From positions 1-24,393 of IMG/VR virus record IMGVR_UViG_3300033153_002341: a stretch of 24,393 nucleotides of DNA. One strand, given 5' to 3'. A program made the translations under genes and the position numbers. Every line of letters begins with the position of its first letter. Position 1 is the first letter of the stretch. This DNA comes from a virus. The notes below the pieces were generated by a model. That model had not been told where the DNA came from and made no database searches. It saw nothing but the letters and a program-made list of their open reading frames with translations. Positions 7,347-15,527 of this stretch are shown piece after piece.

Positions 7347-7825
7347 TGTCAAGGAGAACGATAATAAAGAAAAATATCAAGGGTCTCTTAGATTTTAAGA
7401 GTATTCTGGATCATGGCCTTGAAGCAAGAGTGGGGATACTTGGATCAAATGCAATCTCAACCAGGGGAAAAGGCGGTGGATTAACGAACTCAGACATAGG
7501 ATTCAAGCATGAGGTTGGAGTCAAGAGCGAGAAGATCCCAAAGAGGTCATTTTTAAGAGAGCCTATACAAGAGAAATTTGAGCAAGCAGCAATAAAGAGC
7601 AAGAAATCTTTGAAGAAAACATTTGAAAAGATGGACATTAAAAAAGTGTTTGAGAAGATCGGAATAATTGCTGAGGGAGTGGTTCAAGAGGCTTTCGCAA
7701 CGAGGGGATTCGGGAAATGGGCGCCGAATAGTGAGATGACAATTGCGCTGAAGGGAAGCGACTCGCCTCTTATTGATACGTCCCAGCTAAGAAAATCAAT
7801 ATCAAGCGATGTAAAGGAAAAATGA
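7346..7825 (+). CDS. Tail completion / neck protein (HK97 gp10- or Mu gpG-like)
   Basis: 159 residues, starting on the overlapping TAATG. The order ARVGILGS, LTNSDIGFKHEVG, IPKRSFLREPI, a long Lys-rich helix, then FATRGFGKWAPNSEMTIALK and LIDTSQLRKSI is the familiar layout of tail completion/virion morphogenesis proteins related to HK97 gp10 and Mu gpG. These sit at the head-tail joint. Here the central helix is longer and more basic than usual. Its 3' end overlaps the next gene by ATGA. Confidence 0.82.
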   Translation: MSRRTIIKKNIKGLLDFKSILDHGLEARVGILGSNAISTRGKGGGLTNSDIGFKHEVGVKSEKIPKRSFLREPIQEKFEQAAIKSKKSLKKTFEKMDIKKVFEKIGIIAEGVVQEAFATRGFGKWAPNSEMTIALKGSDSPLIDTSQLRKSISSDVKEK

Positions 7826-8247
7826 TCTCGAACGCAAAAGATAGCCAGAGCATAGTAAGCGCCAAGGACAATAATAACGTCAGCTCTTTACCATACGTTG
7901 CAATCGCACTCCATAATTGGATGCAGCTGATGACTTTCAACCTCATCTGTAAGAGGATGATTGATGGATATACGCAGGAGATCAAAAGCGAAATAACAAC
8001 TCACGCGGTCAGACAGCCTATGTCTCCCCAGCTGGTTAACATGCAGCCGGCAGGACAAAGGTCATGGAAATGGGAAACGCTTCACGCGCTCCCGGACCTT
8101 GTCATGAATATAGACGATCAGGTAACATATCAGGAAGAAACCTTCAGGGTTAAAGGAAAAAAACACTATCCAGAATACGGATATATCGAATATCAACTAG
8201 CCCAGGACTATAACTATATGAACGAGGCACCAGAATATGACAGCTGA
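7822..8247 (+). CDS. Neck/joining protein of myophage type (unassigned)
   Basis: 141 residues, start overlapping the previous stop as ATGA. A central run, KRMIDGYTQEIKSEITTHAV, then QPMSPQLVNMQPAGQRSWKW, HALPDLVMNIDDQVTYQEE, and a closing HYPEYGYIEYQLAQDY, resembles a small protein found at this place, between the gpG-like and terminator-like genes, in other contractile-tailed phages. Relatives are usually labelled hypothetical or neck proteins. The function is inferred only from position and likely concerns joining head and tail. Confidence 0.62.
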   Translation: MISNAKDSQSIVSAKDNNNVSSLPYVAIALHNWMQLMTFNLICKRMIDGYTQEIKSEITTHAVRQPMSPQLVNMQPAGQRSWKWETLHALPDLVMNIDDQVTYQEETFRVKGKKHYPEYGYIEYQLAQDYNYMNEAPEYDS

Positions 8248-8779
8248 TATAACAACAAAAAGACCGGTCGACATTCTTCGGGAAATCATCGTGGAAGAAC
8301 TTGAACTCAGTGGCGATCGCGTAATGATTTGGAACAATAAGTCAGAGATCCCAAAGGATGAGTATCTTTTTATATCCCTAGAGCAGGCGGCATCAAAGGC
8401 ATTCTCGAACATTGTAATCTATGAAAGCCGGGACGACGGATACTACGAGGTGCAAACCCTAGCGACTTTAGAGAATTATAACATCGATATCATGTCCCGA
8501 AACCTTGAAGCTCTTCAGAGGAAGGAAGAGGTCATAATGGCAATGAGATCGAACTTTTCACAGAGTAAACAAGTTGCTAACGGGATGATGATCTCGAAAA
8601 TAGCTAACTTGACAGATATATCCGGAGTCGAAGCGTCTGCCCGGCTGTTCAGATTCCAATGCGTAGTAACGCTTCAGGCATCATATACAAAAGAGAAGGT
8701 AATCGAATATTATACAACCTTCCCGACGCTGGTAAAAACAGAAGACGAGGAGGTAGAATTTACACTACCACTAACTTAA
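8237..8779 (+). CDS. Tail terminator / neck gp12-like protein
   Basis: 180 residues, overlapping the preceding gene by 11 nt. The sequence reads DRVMIWNNKSEIPKDEYLFI near the start, NYNIDIMSRNLEALQRKEEV in the middle, and ASARLFRFQCVVTLQASY at the end, the arrangement of phage neck terminator proteins (gp12-like). These cap the tail at the neck before joining the head. It directly precedes the sheath, which fits. It is the last of four overlapping connector genes, implying translation in fixed ratio. Confidence 0.75.
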   Translation: MTADITTKRPVDILREIIVEELELSGDRVMIWNNKSEIPKDEYLFISLEQAASKAFSNIVIYESRDDGYYEVQTLATLENYNIDIMSRNLEALQRKEEVIMAMRSNFSQSKQVANGMMISKIANLTDISGVEASARLFRFQCVVTLQASYTKEKVIEYYTTFPTLVKTEDEEVEFTLPLT

Positions 8780-8792
8780 AGGGAGAAAAATC

Positions 8793-9917
8793 ATGAGCTT
8801 AGAATTAACGAATGTAGTAAATATCTCAGTATTGACGGCGCCTATCGGATTGGGCGAGTATAATGTGAACAATATAGCGCTATTCACACAAGAAACTCCT
8901 GTGAATGATCCGGGAGATTATGGCGTTTATGTGTCTCCTGCAGCGGTGGCTACGGACTGGGGATCAGATAGCGAAGCATATCTTCAGGCTGTGGCGTTAT
9001 TTTCACAGACTCCGAATATTCTAAACGGAGGTGGAAATCTTATCATTGCCAAATCAACAGCTCCTGAATTACTTGAAGAAGCTGTGGCAAGGATTAGCGC
9101 CCTGATCTTCTTTGTTGGCATATTGGCTCAGTGGGAAGGGACAGATGCTGCTGCGCAATTAGTTACAGCGACAGCAATTCAAGCGATGGGAGACAAAGTG
9201 TGGATTTTCCCACAATACGAGTCGTCAGCTATCTCTGGTGTTTTCACAACGCTTAAAGATGCCAGCCTCGACAAGACTCGATGTATTCTTTACACCGAGG
9301 ATGGTGACATTGAGGGCGCCAGAGTTATGGGCGCGGCATACGCGGGTGGTGGATTTGCGACCAACTTCGCATCTTCTAATGCTACCAGCACCCGGAATCT
9401 GAAGTCTTTGGTTGGCATAACACCGGACTCAGGAATCACCCAAACGATATATACAGCAGCGGAAACAGCAGGAGTTGACCTTTATGTCAGCTATGCAGGA
9501 GTCGCATCTGTGGCCTCATTCGGAGCCAATAAGTATTTTGACCAGGTTTATAATTTAATCTGGTTTGTATCACAACTCCAAGTCTTTGGATTTAACGCAT
9601 TGCGCGAGGTATCAACAAAGGTACCTCAGACAGAGCCTGGCATGACTATTTTGAAGGGAGCATACCGAAAAGTATGCGAACAGGGTCTCGTAAACGCTTT
9701 TATGGCTCCAGGGGGATGGAACTCATCGGAATGGTTTGGAAATCAAGAGGACTTCGATCGCAACATCCGACAGAGAGGGTATTACATATATAGCGCACCG
9801 GTTGCCGATCAATCTCAGGCAAGCAGAGACGCTCGTGTTGCCCCAACGATTCAAATAGCCATAAAAGAGGCGGGAGCTATTCATAGCTCCATCGTAAATG
9901 TCCTTGTTGAAGCTTAA
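8793..9917 (+). CDS. Contractile tail sheath protein (DUF3383-type)
   Basis: 374 residues, ATG after AAAGGGAGAAA. DUF3383 sheath proteins show an N-terminal beta region (LELTNVVNISVLTAPIG), the PVNDPGDYGVYVSPAAVATD strand and AYLQAVALFSQTPNI, a central ASLDKTRCILYTEDG fold, and a C-terminal QIAIKEAGAIHSSIVNVLVE arm that threads into the neighbour subunit. All are visible. The protein would contract to drive the tube through the envelope. Its length is toward the short side for the family, in keeping with a compact tail. Confidence 0.9.
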   Translation: MSLELTNVVNISVLTAPIGLGEYNVNNIALFTQETPVNDPGDYGVYVSPAAVATDWGSDSEAYLQAVALFSQTPNILNGGGNLIIAKSTAPELLEEAVARISALIFFVGILAQWEGTDAAAQLVTATAIQAMGDKVWIFPQYESSAISGVFTTLKDASLDKTRCILYTEDGDIEGARVMGAAYAGGGFATNFASSNATSTRNLKSLVGITPDSGITQTIYTAAETAGVDLYVSYAGVASVASFGANKYFDQVYNLIWFVSQLQVFGFNALREVSTKVPQTEPGMTILKGAYRKVCEQGLVNAFMAPGGWNSSEWFGNQEDFDRNIRQRGYYIYSAPVADQSQASRDARVAPTIQIAIKEAGAIHSSIVNVLVEA

Positions 9918-9948
9918 AACAATAGTAACGCTATAAAGGAGAAATATC

Positions 9949-10404
9949 ATGGCTAGAGTCGCCTTATCAGGAAAAGATACAACGAAAATCAACAACAGAA
10001 TACTGAGTGATCTTGTTGATGGAGATTGTACAGTTTTGACATTTCCGAATGATTTAGTTACAGCAAAAGCTGGCAAGAATGGGAATGTGGTTTATGGGTT
10101 TAATTACCCAGGAGAATTAGCTGAGGTTAGTATAAGAATTTTGAAAGGATCGGCAGACGACAAGTTCCTCAATGAGTTGCTTGCTATAATGAAGAACGAC
10201 CCGCCTTCATTTGTGTTGATGTCCGGAGAGTTCGTGAAAAATATCGGCGACGGAACCGGAGCGATTACAACCGAGATTTACATTATGTCCGGCGGAGTTT
10301 TTAAGAAAAATCCAGAAGCAAAAGAAAATGCGGAAGGCGACACTGAGCAGTCAATTTCAGTTTATAATTTCATTTTCGGAAAAGCTCCAAGAACCATCGG
10401 CTAA
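9949..10404 (+). CDS. Tail tube protein
   Basis: 151 residues, start after AAAGGAG, directly behind the sheath. The pattern DGDCTVLTFPNDLVTAKAGK, then GFNYPGELAEVSIRILKGSA, DDKFLNELLAIMKNDP and a final SISVYNFIFGKAPRTIG is that of DUF3277-like tube proteins, a beta-barrel that stacks as hexamers inside the sheath. No other tube gene is present. The assignment depends on the family pattern and its place between sheath and chaperone. Confidence 0.85.
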   Translation: MARVALSGKDTTKINNRILSDLVDGDCTVLTFPNDLVTAKAGKNGNVVYGFNYPGELAEVSIRILKGSADDKFLNELLAIMKNDPPSFVLMSGEFVKNIGDGTGAITTEIYIMSGGVFKKNPEAKENAEGDTEQSISVYNFIFGKAPRTIG

Positions 10405-10437
10405 AATTAAGAAGAACAGGACAAGGAAAGGATAGTA

Positions 10438-10875
10438 ATGGACAACCTAAAAAAAACGCTTCCAAGCGGTTCCATTTTAGAGGTCACTCTCGCCTCATTT
10501 GAAGAGGGAAACGCATTAATGAAGGCCGTCGTCAAAGAGGTAGAAAGCCTTAAAATTTCGCTAGGAGATTTTAACTTTAAAAACTTTGATATCAATTCAA
10601 TGATGAGCGACGAAATGATTAATACCGTAAAGAACTACGCAGCGCGTATGGTCAGCTCAGATGAAATCGAGACTTGCCTTTGGAAATGCATCGGTAGGGC
10701 AAGATACGATAACCAGCCTATCACAAAGAACTTGTTTGAGAAGCCAGAAAAAAGAGGGGATTATTTGATCATAATGAAGGAGGTTCTGGTTTATAACCTT
10801 GTCCCTTTCTTCTCAGGCCTCGGCTCAGTGTTGTCGGCTATAGCGAAGACAGCAACACAAAATATCCAGAAATAA
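10438..10875 (+). CDS. Tail assembly chaperone (short form, G-like)
   Basis: 145 residues, ATG after AAGGAAAGGA. It lies between tube and tape measure, where tail assembly chaperones always sit. It is helical and acidic, with VKEVESLKISLGDFNF, RMVSSDEIETCLWKCIGR and VLVYNLVPFFSGL near the end. It would keep the tape measure protein soluble during tail assembly and is absent from the finished tail. A slippery heptamer near its end (10803-10809) leads into a longer -1 frame product, listed separately. Confidence 0.78.
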   Translation: MDNLKKTLPSGSILEVTLASFEEGNALMKAVVKEVESLKISLGDFNFKNFDINSMMSDEMINTVKNYAARMVSSDEIETCLWKCIGRARYDNQPITKNLFEKPEKRGDYLIIMKEVLVYNLVPFFSGLGSVLSAIAKTATQNIQK

Positions 10876-11051
10876 AAGTATCAGGGGTGGATGAATCTCT
10901 CCTGATAGCGCTGAGGTTGTCGAAATCTGGATACGGGAAACCAACGGAGATTCTCAAAATGCCCTCCGACATTGTGATCGTGGCACTGGAATACGAGGAT
11001 TTTGTTAATAAATATGAATCGAAATTCATTGATTTAAACCGGGAGTCTTAA
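10438..11051 (+). CDS. Tail assembly chaperone, -1 frameshifted long form (GT-like)
   Basis: The short chaperone frame contains C-CCT-TTC (10803-10809), a perfect X-XXY-YYZ heptamer in its reading frame. Slipping back one base there continues at 10809 in a -1 frame that is open from 10797 to TAA 11049-11051, fusing 124 codons of the first frame to 80 of the second (204 residues). The added segment includes EIKVSGVDESLLIALRLSK, KPTEILKMPSDIVIVALEYE and KYESKFIDLNRES. It has no convincing start codon and binding site of its own. This is the same arrangement as lambda G/GT. No clear stimulatory RNA structure was seen, so the exact slip site is inferred. Confidence 0.72.
10803..10809 (+). promoter_or_regulatory. 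Slippery heptamer CCCTTTC for -1 frameshifting
   Basis: CCCTTTC is set in the chaperone frame as C CCT TTC, so both the Pro and Phe tRNAs can re-pair after a -1 slip (CCC, TTT). The -1 frame has a stop at 10794-10796, just upstream, and stays open for 250 bases downstream, ending shortly before the tape measure gene. The placement near the end of the first frame is what chaperone genes show. Confidence 0.68.
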
Positions 11052-11064
11052 AAAGGAATAAATT

Positions 11065-12219
11065 ATGCGTATAGGCGAGTTTTTTGTAGCCCTTGGAGTC
11101 GACGTCGAGAACAAAGACAGCAAGAAGCTGAATGACGTTATTAAAGGAATGGCCAATCTTAACGTCAATGCAGTCGCTTCAGCATTAGGACTTGGAGTCG
11201 CATTCCTCGCGCTAAAGAAGATCACGGAGCAGGCCGTGAAGACGGGACATGCTCTTCGAAACTTCTCTATTCAAACCGGAATATCCACAGAAAACCTCCA
11301 AAAATGGTCATTCTTCGCAGAGAAAATGGGCGCATCAGCTGCCGACGTCGAATCCTCTGTCAAGGCGATATCCATGGCGACAGCTCAGATAAAACTAGGT
11401 CAAGGTAACCTCAAGCCCTTCCAGATGCTAGGAATCGACCCTAATCAGGACCCATTCGAAATCTTGGAGCAAGTGGCCCAGAAGATCAAGAACCTAGATC
11501 CGGCAATGACAAGGCTAATTACGCAGCAAATGGGAATATCGGATGGAATGTTGAACATCCTGAAAGCATCAGACGATGTCCGAGCCGACATAGAGAAGCA
11601 ATTCTTCATGAGAGAAAAGGAGATAGAACAACTAAACGACCTTAGAATGGTATGGGTGCAGCTTCGACAAGCCGTTTTCTTTTTTATGAACATGGTAGGA
11701 ATCCACTTGGCTCCTGTTTTTAAAAATGTGGGAAAATTTATAGGGGAGCTTACGGTCTATTTAGGAGGCCTCATGAAGAAATTTGAGAACCTAAAGCTAA
11801 TCATCATAGGGATGGCAATCATTTTTGCACCAATACAAACCGCGATCGCAACCATAATTTTACTTATCGACGACTTATACGTCAGTCTTCATGGGGGAGA
11901 ATCAGCCTTCAAACCGACATTTGACAAGATGGCCCAGGGGTGGATCAGGATAGAGGGATGGATACAGAAGGCCAACACAGCAATTAAGAAATTCAAAGAG
12001 TCCGTAAACTCAATTAAGGATCTACCCTCCAAAGCAATGAAGATAATAGGGTTCAATCCATTTAAGTTTGGAGGTACGGGGGGCGGTAAGAGCGAAACAC
12101 GAGTAGAGATCAATGTAAATGGAACAGATTACCCAGCCCTTGTAGCAGAGAAGGTCTCTAACGCTCTAAAATCGTTATTCACAATAACATCATATCAGAC
12201 ACCGGGAGACGCATTATAA
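11065..12219 (+). CDS. Tape measure protein (short)
   Basis: 384 residues, ATG after AAAAAGGA. The N-terminal part (IGEFFVALGVDVENKDSKKL) and the region with RNFSIQTGISTENLQKWSFF and AEKMGASAADVESSVKAIS match tape measure proteins, which set tail length and enter the cell ahead of the DNA. Two hydrophobic stretches, at about residues 36-55 and 245-275 (LIIIGMAIIFAPIQTAIATI), are normal for the family. Its length is small for a myophage: at about 0.15 nm per residue it would suggest a tail under 60 nm. It follows the frameshift chaperone pair and overlaps the next gene by TAATG. Confidence 0.85.
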   Translation: MRIGEFFVALGVDVENKDSKKLNDVIKGMANLNVNAVASALGLGVAFLALKKITEQAVKTGHALRNFSIQTGISTENLQKWSFFAEKMGASAADVESSVKAISMATAQIKLGQGNLKPFQMLGIDPNQDPFEILEQVAQKIKNLDPAMTRLITQQMGISDGMLNILKASDDVRADIEKQFFMREKEIEQLNDLRMVWVQLRQAVFFFMNMVGIHLAPVFKNVGKFIGELTVYLGGLMKKFENLKLIIIGMAIIFAPIQTAIATIILLIDDLYVSLHGGESAFKPTFDKMAQGWIRIEGWIQKANTAIKKFKESVNSIKDLPSKAMKIIGFNPFKFGGTGGGKSETRVEINVNGTDYPALVAEKVSNALKSLFTITSYQTPGDAL

Positions 12220-12983
12220 TGGTAGACGTAGTCAAGGCAGCAGAGCTCCTAAAGAGCGCATCCAGGAATTTCATAGTAAGGCCGACCGGCATATCCAAGG
12301 TAATAGGATTGTCCGGATTTGTTTTTGATGTGGTTGAGGATGAGGAGGTTTCTTTCGAATCGGATATAACGGACCACTACGTCGAAGACAACAAGGCGAT
12401 TCAAGACCATGTGGCTCTACGACCAGAACGATTTACAGTAAGAGGATTTGTCGGAGAACTTAGCCAATTATTCCCTAGTCCTCTCCTTGCAATCGTAACG
12501 AAGGTTCAGCGATTGGCCGTACTCACAGCATATATACCAACGCTGACGAATCAAGCCACACAAAAAAGCACAAAAGTTGCTAATGAAAATATTCAGAAAC
12601 TGACACCAATAGAAAACGCTCAGAACCTATATGACATATTCTCAAACAAAAACACAACAGCAACAAAGCAGCAGCAAGCCTTTAATTTCTTTTATTCAAT
12701 GTATACATCCCGGCAATTTTTTATCGTAGAGACACCTTATAACATATTTGACAACATGGTAATCGAATCGATGAAGATCGTCCAAGGAGGGGAAACGAAC
12801 CTAATAAGCGACTTCTCGATAACATTCAAAAAAATAAGGGTAGCAGAAACACAATTTCTACCCACTCAGAACGTATTTAACGGTAGATCAGAAGCGATGG
12901 CATCAAGCGTCGTGGATAAGGGAAAATCACAAGGACAGCCGGCAGAAACGAGTCTCCTACACAAGATATTCAGCGAGAACTGA
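12219..12983 (+). CDS. Dit-like baseplate/tail protein
   Basis: 254 residues, starting on an overlapping TAATG. An N-terminal beta domain with KVIGLSGFVFDVVEDEEV, then ESDITDHYVEDNKAIQDHVA and RPERFTVRGFVGELSQL is the hallmark of Dit-like proteins at the tube-baseplate junction. The middle is polar and Gln/Thr-rich, and the C-terminal part has FIVETPYNIFDNMVIESMKI and NLISDFSITFKKIRVAE. It lies between the tape measure and the plug protein, the order seen in Mu- and Pam3-type tails. Confidence 0.78.
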   Translation: MVDVVKAAELLKSASRNFIVRPTGISKVIGLSGFVFDVVEDEEVSFESDITDHYVEDNKAIQDHVALRPERFTVRGFVGELSQLFPSPLLAIVTKVQRLAVLTAYIPTLTNQATQKSTKVANENIQKLTPIENAQNLYDIFSNKNTTATKQQQAFNFFYSMYTSRQFFIVETPYNIFDNMVIESMKIVQGGETNLISDFSITFKKIRVAETQFLPTQNVFNGRSEAMASSVVDKGKSQGQPAETSLLHKIFSEN

Positions 12984-12984
12984 T

Positions 12985-13326
12985 ATGAAAAAGATTAACG
13001 AATTTACATCGGATCCAAAGCAAAATCATGTTTTTACACTCGAAGACGGGACCGTGATAAATATTACTTTTGAATATAGGGAAAACCAAACGGGGTGGTT
13101 TATGTCTTTCGCTTATGAAGGGCGAGAATTTAACAATCGGAGGATAGTAACAAGCCCTAATATGATGAGGCAATTCAAAGACCTTCTTCCTTTCGGTTTA
13201 GGATGCTCAACATTGGACGACGGGGAGCCTATATTCCAGACAGACTTCTCAAGCAAAAGAGCAACATTTTACCTTCTGAACTCGGACGATGTGCAAACTG
13301 TAGAGGACGAAATAATCAATGCCTAA
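12985..13326 (+). CDS. Baseplate plug protein (Pam3 gp18-like / DUF6983)
   Basis: 113 residues. The sequence HVFTLEDGTVINITFEYREN, then TGWFMSFAYEGREF, SPNMMRQFKDLLPFGLGCST and DFSSKRATFYLLNSDDVQ matches the small beta-barrel plug protein of the minimal baseplate described for cyanophage Pam3, which closes the tube lumen at the hub. It starts one base after the previous stop and overlaps the hub gene by 8 nt. There is no strong binding site, so it is probably coupled. Confidence 0.75.
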   Translation: MKKINEFTSDPKQNHVFTLEDGTVINITFEYRENQTGWFMSFAYEGREFNNRRIVTSPNMMRQFKDLLPFGLGCSTLDDGEPIFQTDFSSKRATFYLLNSDDVQTVEDEIINA

Positions 13327-14173
13327 ATTTCAGCGAGAATACTCTTTGTCGATCGAGACCGCAGATGGATCACTTGTGACCATCGAAAGCCCTTTGACGT
13401 TGGAATTTAACATCGAGAGGAATACATTAGCATCGGCGAATACAGCCAATTTCAGGATCTTAAATCTTGGAGAACTCACGCGTCAGAGGATATACAAGAG
13501 CAAATTTGACATATCAATATTCAGATCTATAGAACTCAAAGCCGGTTACGCGGGAGAAGCTCCGGTTATATTTTCTGGTAATGTTTTGGAAGCTTTTTCA
13601 TATAGAGAAGAGGGATCGGTTAACACTTATACGGACATAAGCTGCTATGATGGAGGATTCGATATTGTAAACTCTTACTCCTCATTTGCCGTAAATGCCG
13701 GGAAAAAGAAAAAAGTGATAGAACGGCTCGCTGGGGACTTCCCGCACGTAAGAAAGGGACTATTCAGTGAGTTTGAGGGGGAAAGCTTGAGGGGTCGGTC
13801 AATCATGGGAAACACGTTCAAATTGCTCACTGGCGAGACCTTAGATGGATCGTATATAGATAATGGTGTCGTAAACGGATTGCTCGATAACGACTGCCTC
13901 CTTGGAGATATTCTGAGCATAGAATCCAGCACAGGATTGCTTGGAAGTCCAAAGAGAGCTGACACCCTATTGATCGTAGAGATTTTATTTGAGCCAAAAC
14001 TGAAGGTTGGCCAAAGGGTAGAACTCAACAGCCAGACAGAGCGGAATTTTAACGGAATTTACAAGGTATCCGGCATACACCACTCCGGGACCATAAGCGG
14101 AGCCGTAGGGGGCAAGTGTAAGACAATAGCGAGCCTTTGGTACGGCACAGACGTATTGAGGATACTTGGATGA
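13319..14173 (+). CDS. Baseplate hub protein (gp27/gp44-like)
   Basis: 284 residues, overlapping the plug gene by 8 nt. It opens with YSLSIETADGSLVTIESPL and FNIERNTLASANTANFRILN, then RSIELKAGYAGEAPVIFSGN and YTDISCYDGGFDIVNSYSS, the two barrel domains of phage hub proteins. The C-terminal part has LFEPKLKVGQRVELNSQTER and FNGIYKVSGIHHSGTISGAV. It would trimerise and hold the spike. No lysozyme domain is present, so if the virion carries a wall-cutting enzyme it lies elsewhere. The stop overlaps the spike start (ATGA). Confidence 0.8.
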   Translation: MPKFQREYSLSIETADGSLVTIESPLTLEFNIERNTLASANTANFRILNLGELTRQRIYKSKFDISIFRSIELKAGYAGEAPVIFSGNVLEAFSYREEGSVNTYTDISCYDGGFDIVNSYSSFAVNAGKKKKVIERLAGDFPHVRKGLFSEFEGESLRGRSIMGNTFKLLTGETLDGSYIDNGVVNGLLDNDCLLGDILSIESSTGLLGSPKRADTLLIVEILFEPKLKVGQRVELNSQTERNFNGIYKVSGIHHSGTISGAVGGKCKTIASLWYGTDVLRILG

Positions 14174-15153
14174 GCGAAAAAGTAACAAAAGGCGTAATAA
14201 CCCCGGATTTATCATCCTTGATCGATTTAAGGATCAAGAATGGGATGTCGATTCTGAATTGTACTCTCATAGGGACAGTGCAGGCCTTTGACGCAGTAAC
14301 TCAGACTGCCACGATATCGGTAAATTACAAAAGAAAAGTTGGTGAACTTTTTGTCGAATATCCCCTTCTTTTGGATTGCCCGGTCGTTATTCTAAGCGGA
14401 GGAGGAGGATATCTGACATTTCCTGTAGCAACCGGGGATACATGTATTGTACTTTTTTGTGATCGCGACATCGATGCTTGGTTTGATTCAGGCCAGATCC
14501 TAGCCCCGAACAGCGATAGGATACACGACCTAAGCGACGGAATAGCCTTAGTGGGCATAAGATCTAAGCTAAACTTGATTGAGACTTATAACGAGGTCAG
14601 AGCGTCCCTAATAGACGCATCAGGAGAGCGCCTGTCCCAAGCAGGGGACACGAAAACGTCCTTTAGAACAGCTAACCACTCCGGGTGGCTGATAATGGAT
14701 GGTAGCACCGTAGGGAACGCAGATTCAGGCGCCGATTATGCTGGCTCTGAATATGAAGAATTGTTTGATATTTTAAAAGCAGCAGAACCAAACGCAGGAA
14801 CAGAGGTTTTTGGGGATGATGATACGGTTATCATTACAGACATGCGCGGACGCGGTGCGGTAGGAGCTGATAACATGGGAGGAAACCAAGCTAATGTGTT
14901 ATCATCTGCAAATCAGCCCAACAGGAACACGCTGGGTGGAGAAATAGGGGAAGAGAAACATCAGCTGACAATAGCGGAATTAGCTAGTCATTTTCATACT
15001 TGGTTAGATCGTGTAGTCGGAACTATTTTATCAGGTATGGATACTGCTGGTCTTTATTCTGCTTCTACTACAAATACAAGCTCAACGGGTGGAGATGAAG
15101 CTCATAATAATATACCACCAGGCGTAATAATGTACTGGTTTATTAAGATATAA
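14170..15153 (+). CDS. Baseplate spike fused to a tail-collar-like domain
   Basis: 327 residues from ATG 14170, with GAGG at 14158-14161 eight nt upstream. A GTG 33 bases earlier lacks a binding site. Residues about 20-115 form the gp138-like OB domain of spike proteins (NCTLIGTVQAFDAVTQTATI, PLLLDCPVVIL, GGGGYLTFPVATGDTCIVLF). Residues about 165-327 instead resemble a phage tail collar domain: GWLIMDGSTVGNA, DTVIITDMRGRGAVGADNM, LTIAELASHFHTW and a final NIPPGVIMYWFIKI. Spikes normally end in a beta-helix and metal-binding tip. Here the collar fold may act as the tip, or may be a short fibre on the same chain. Confidence 0.8.
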   Translation: MSEKVTKGVITPDLSSLIDLRIKNGMSILNCTLIGTVQAFDAVTQTATISVNYKRKVGELFVEYPLLLDCPVVILSGGGGYLTFPVATGDTCIVLFCDRDIDAWFDSGQILAPNSDRIHDLSDGIALVGIRSKLNLIETYNEVRASLIDASGERLSQAGDTKTSFRTANHSGWLIMDGSTVGNADSGADYAGSEYEELFDILKAAEPNAGTEVFGDDDTVIITDMRGRGAVGADNMGGNQANVLSSANQPNRNTLGGEIGEEKHQLTIAELASHFHTWLDRVVGTILSGMDTAGLYSASTTNTSSTGGDEAHNNIPPGVIMYWFIKI

Positions 15154-15163
15154 GGACTAAAAA

Positions 15164-15523
15164 ATGACAATAGTACGATCTTTGGATAATAATCATGATT
15201 GGAACTTTGGAAGCGGAAAACAATCTTATCTCGTCGACAATAACGCAATAGCCCAGAACGTACAGACGAGACTGTATTCTTTTCTTAATGATTGTTTTTT
15301 CGATATGGACGCAGGAATTGATTGGTTGCGACTTCTTGGAACGAAAAATACAGAGAATGAAATCGTGTTATCTTGCAAGGCCGTAATACTTGAAACGGAC
15401 GAGGTTGTCCGAGTCAATAGCTTATCGGCCTCAGTAAACTCAAGCCGAAACATAACGATTGAGTATAATATTGATACAAATTACAGTCGAAGTTTTCAAC
15501 AATTATTAGAAATAACGGGGTGA
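15164..15523 (+). CDS. Baseplate wedge protein, gp25/gpW-like
   Basis: 119 residues, ATG after AAGGA. The pattern IAQNVQTRLYSFLNDCFFD, MDAGIDWLRLLGTKN and VILETDEVVRVNSLSASVNS is that of the gp25/gpW/Mu gp46 family, which ties the wedges to the sheath and begins contraction. It sits just before the J-like wedge, as in most contractile systems. Confidence 0.85.
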   Translation: MTIVRSLDNNHDWNFGSGKQSYLVDNNAIAQNVQTRLYSFLNDCFFDMDAGIDWLRLLGTKNTENEIVLSCKAVILETDEVVRVNSLSASVNSSRNITIEYNIDTNYSRSFQQLLEITG

Positions 15524-15527
15524 TAAA

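Noticed and set aside
9873-9890. Perfect inverted repeat GGAGCTAT-TC-ATAGCTCC near the end of the sheath gene
   Set aside because: The loop is only 2 nt, no T-run follows and it lies within codons; no regulatory role can be supported.
14137-14169. Earlier GTG start for the spike protein
   Set aside because: No binding site, and it would lengthen the overlap with the hub; ATG 14170 has GAGG and the ATGA overlap.
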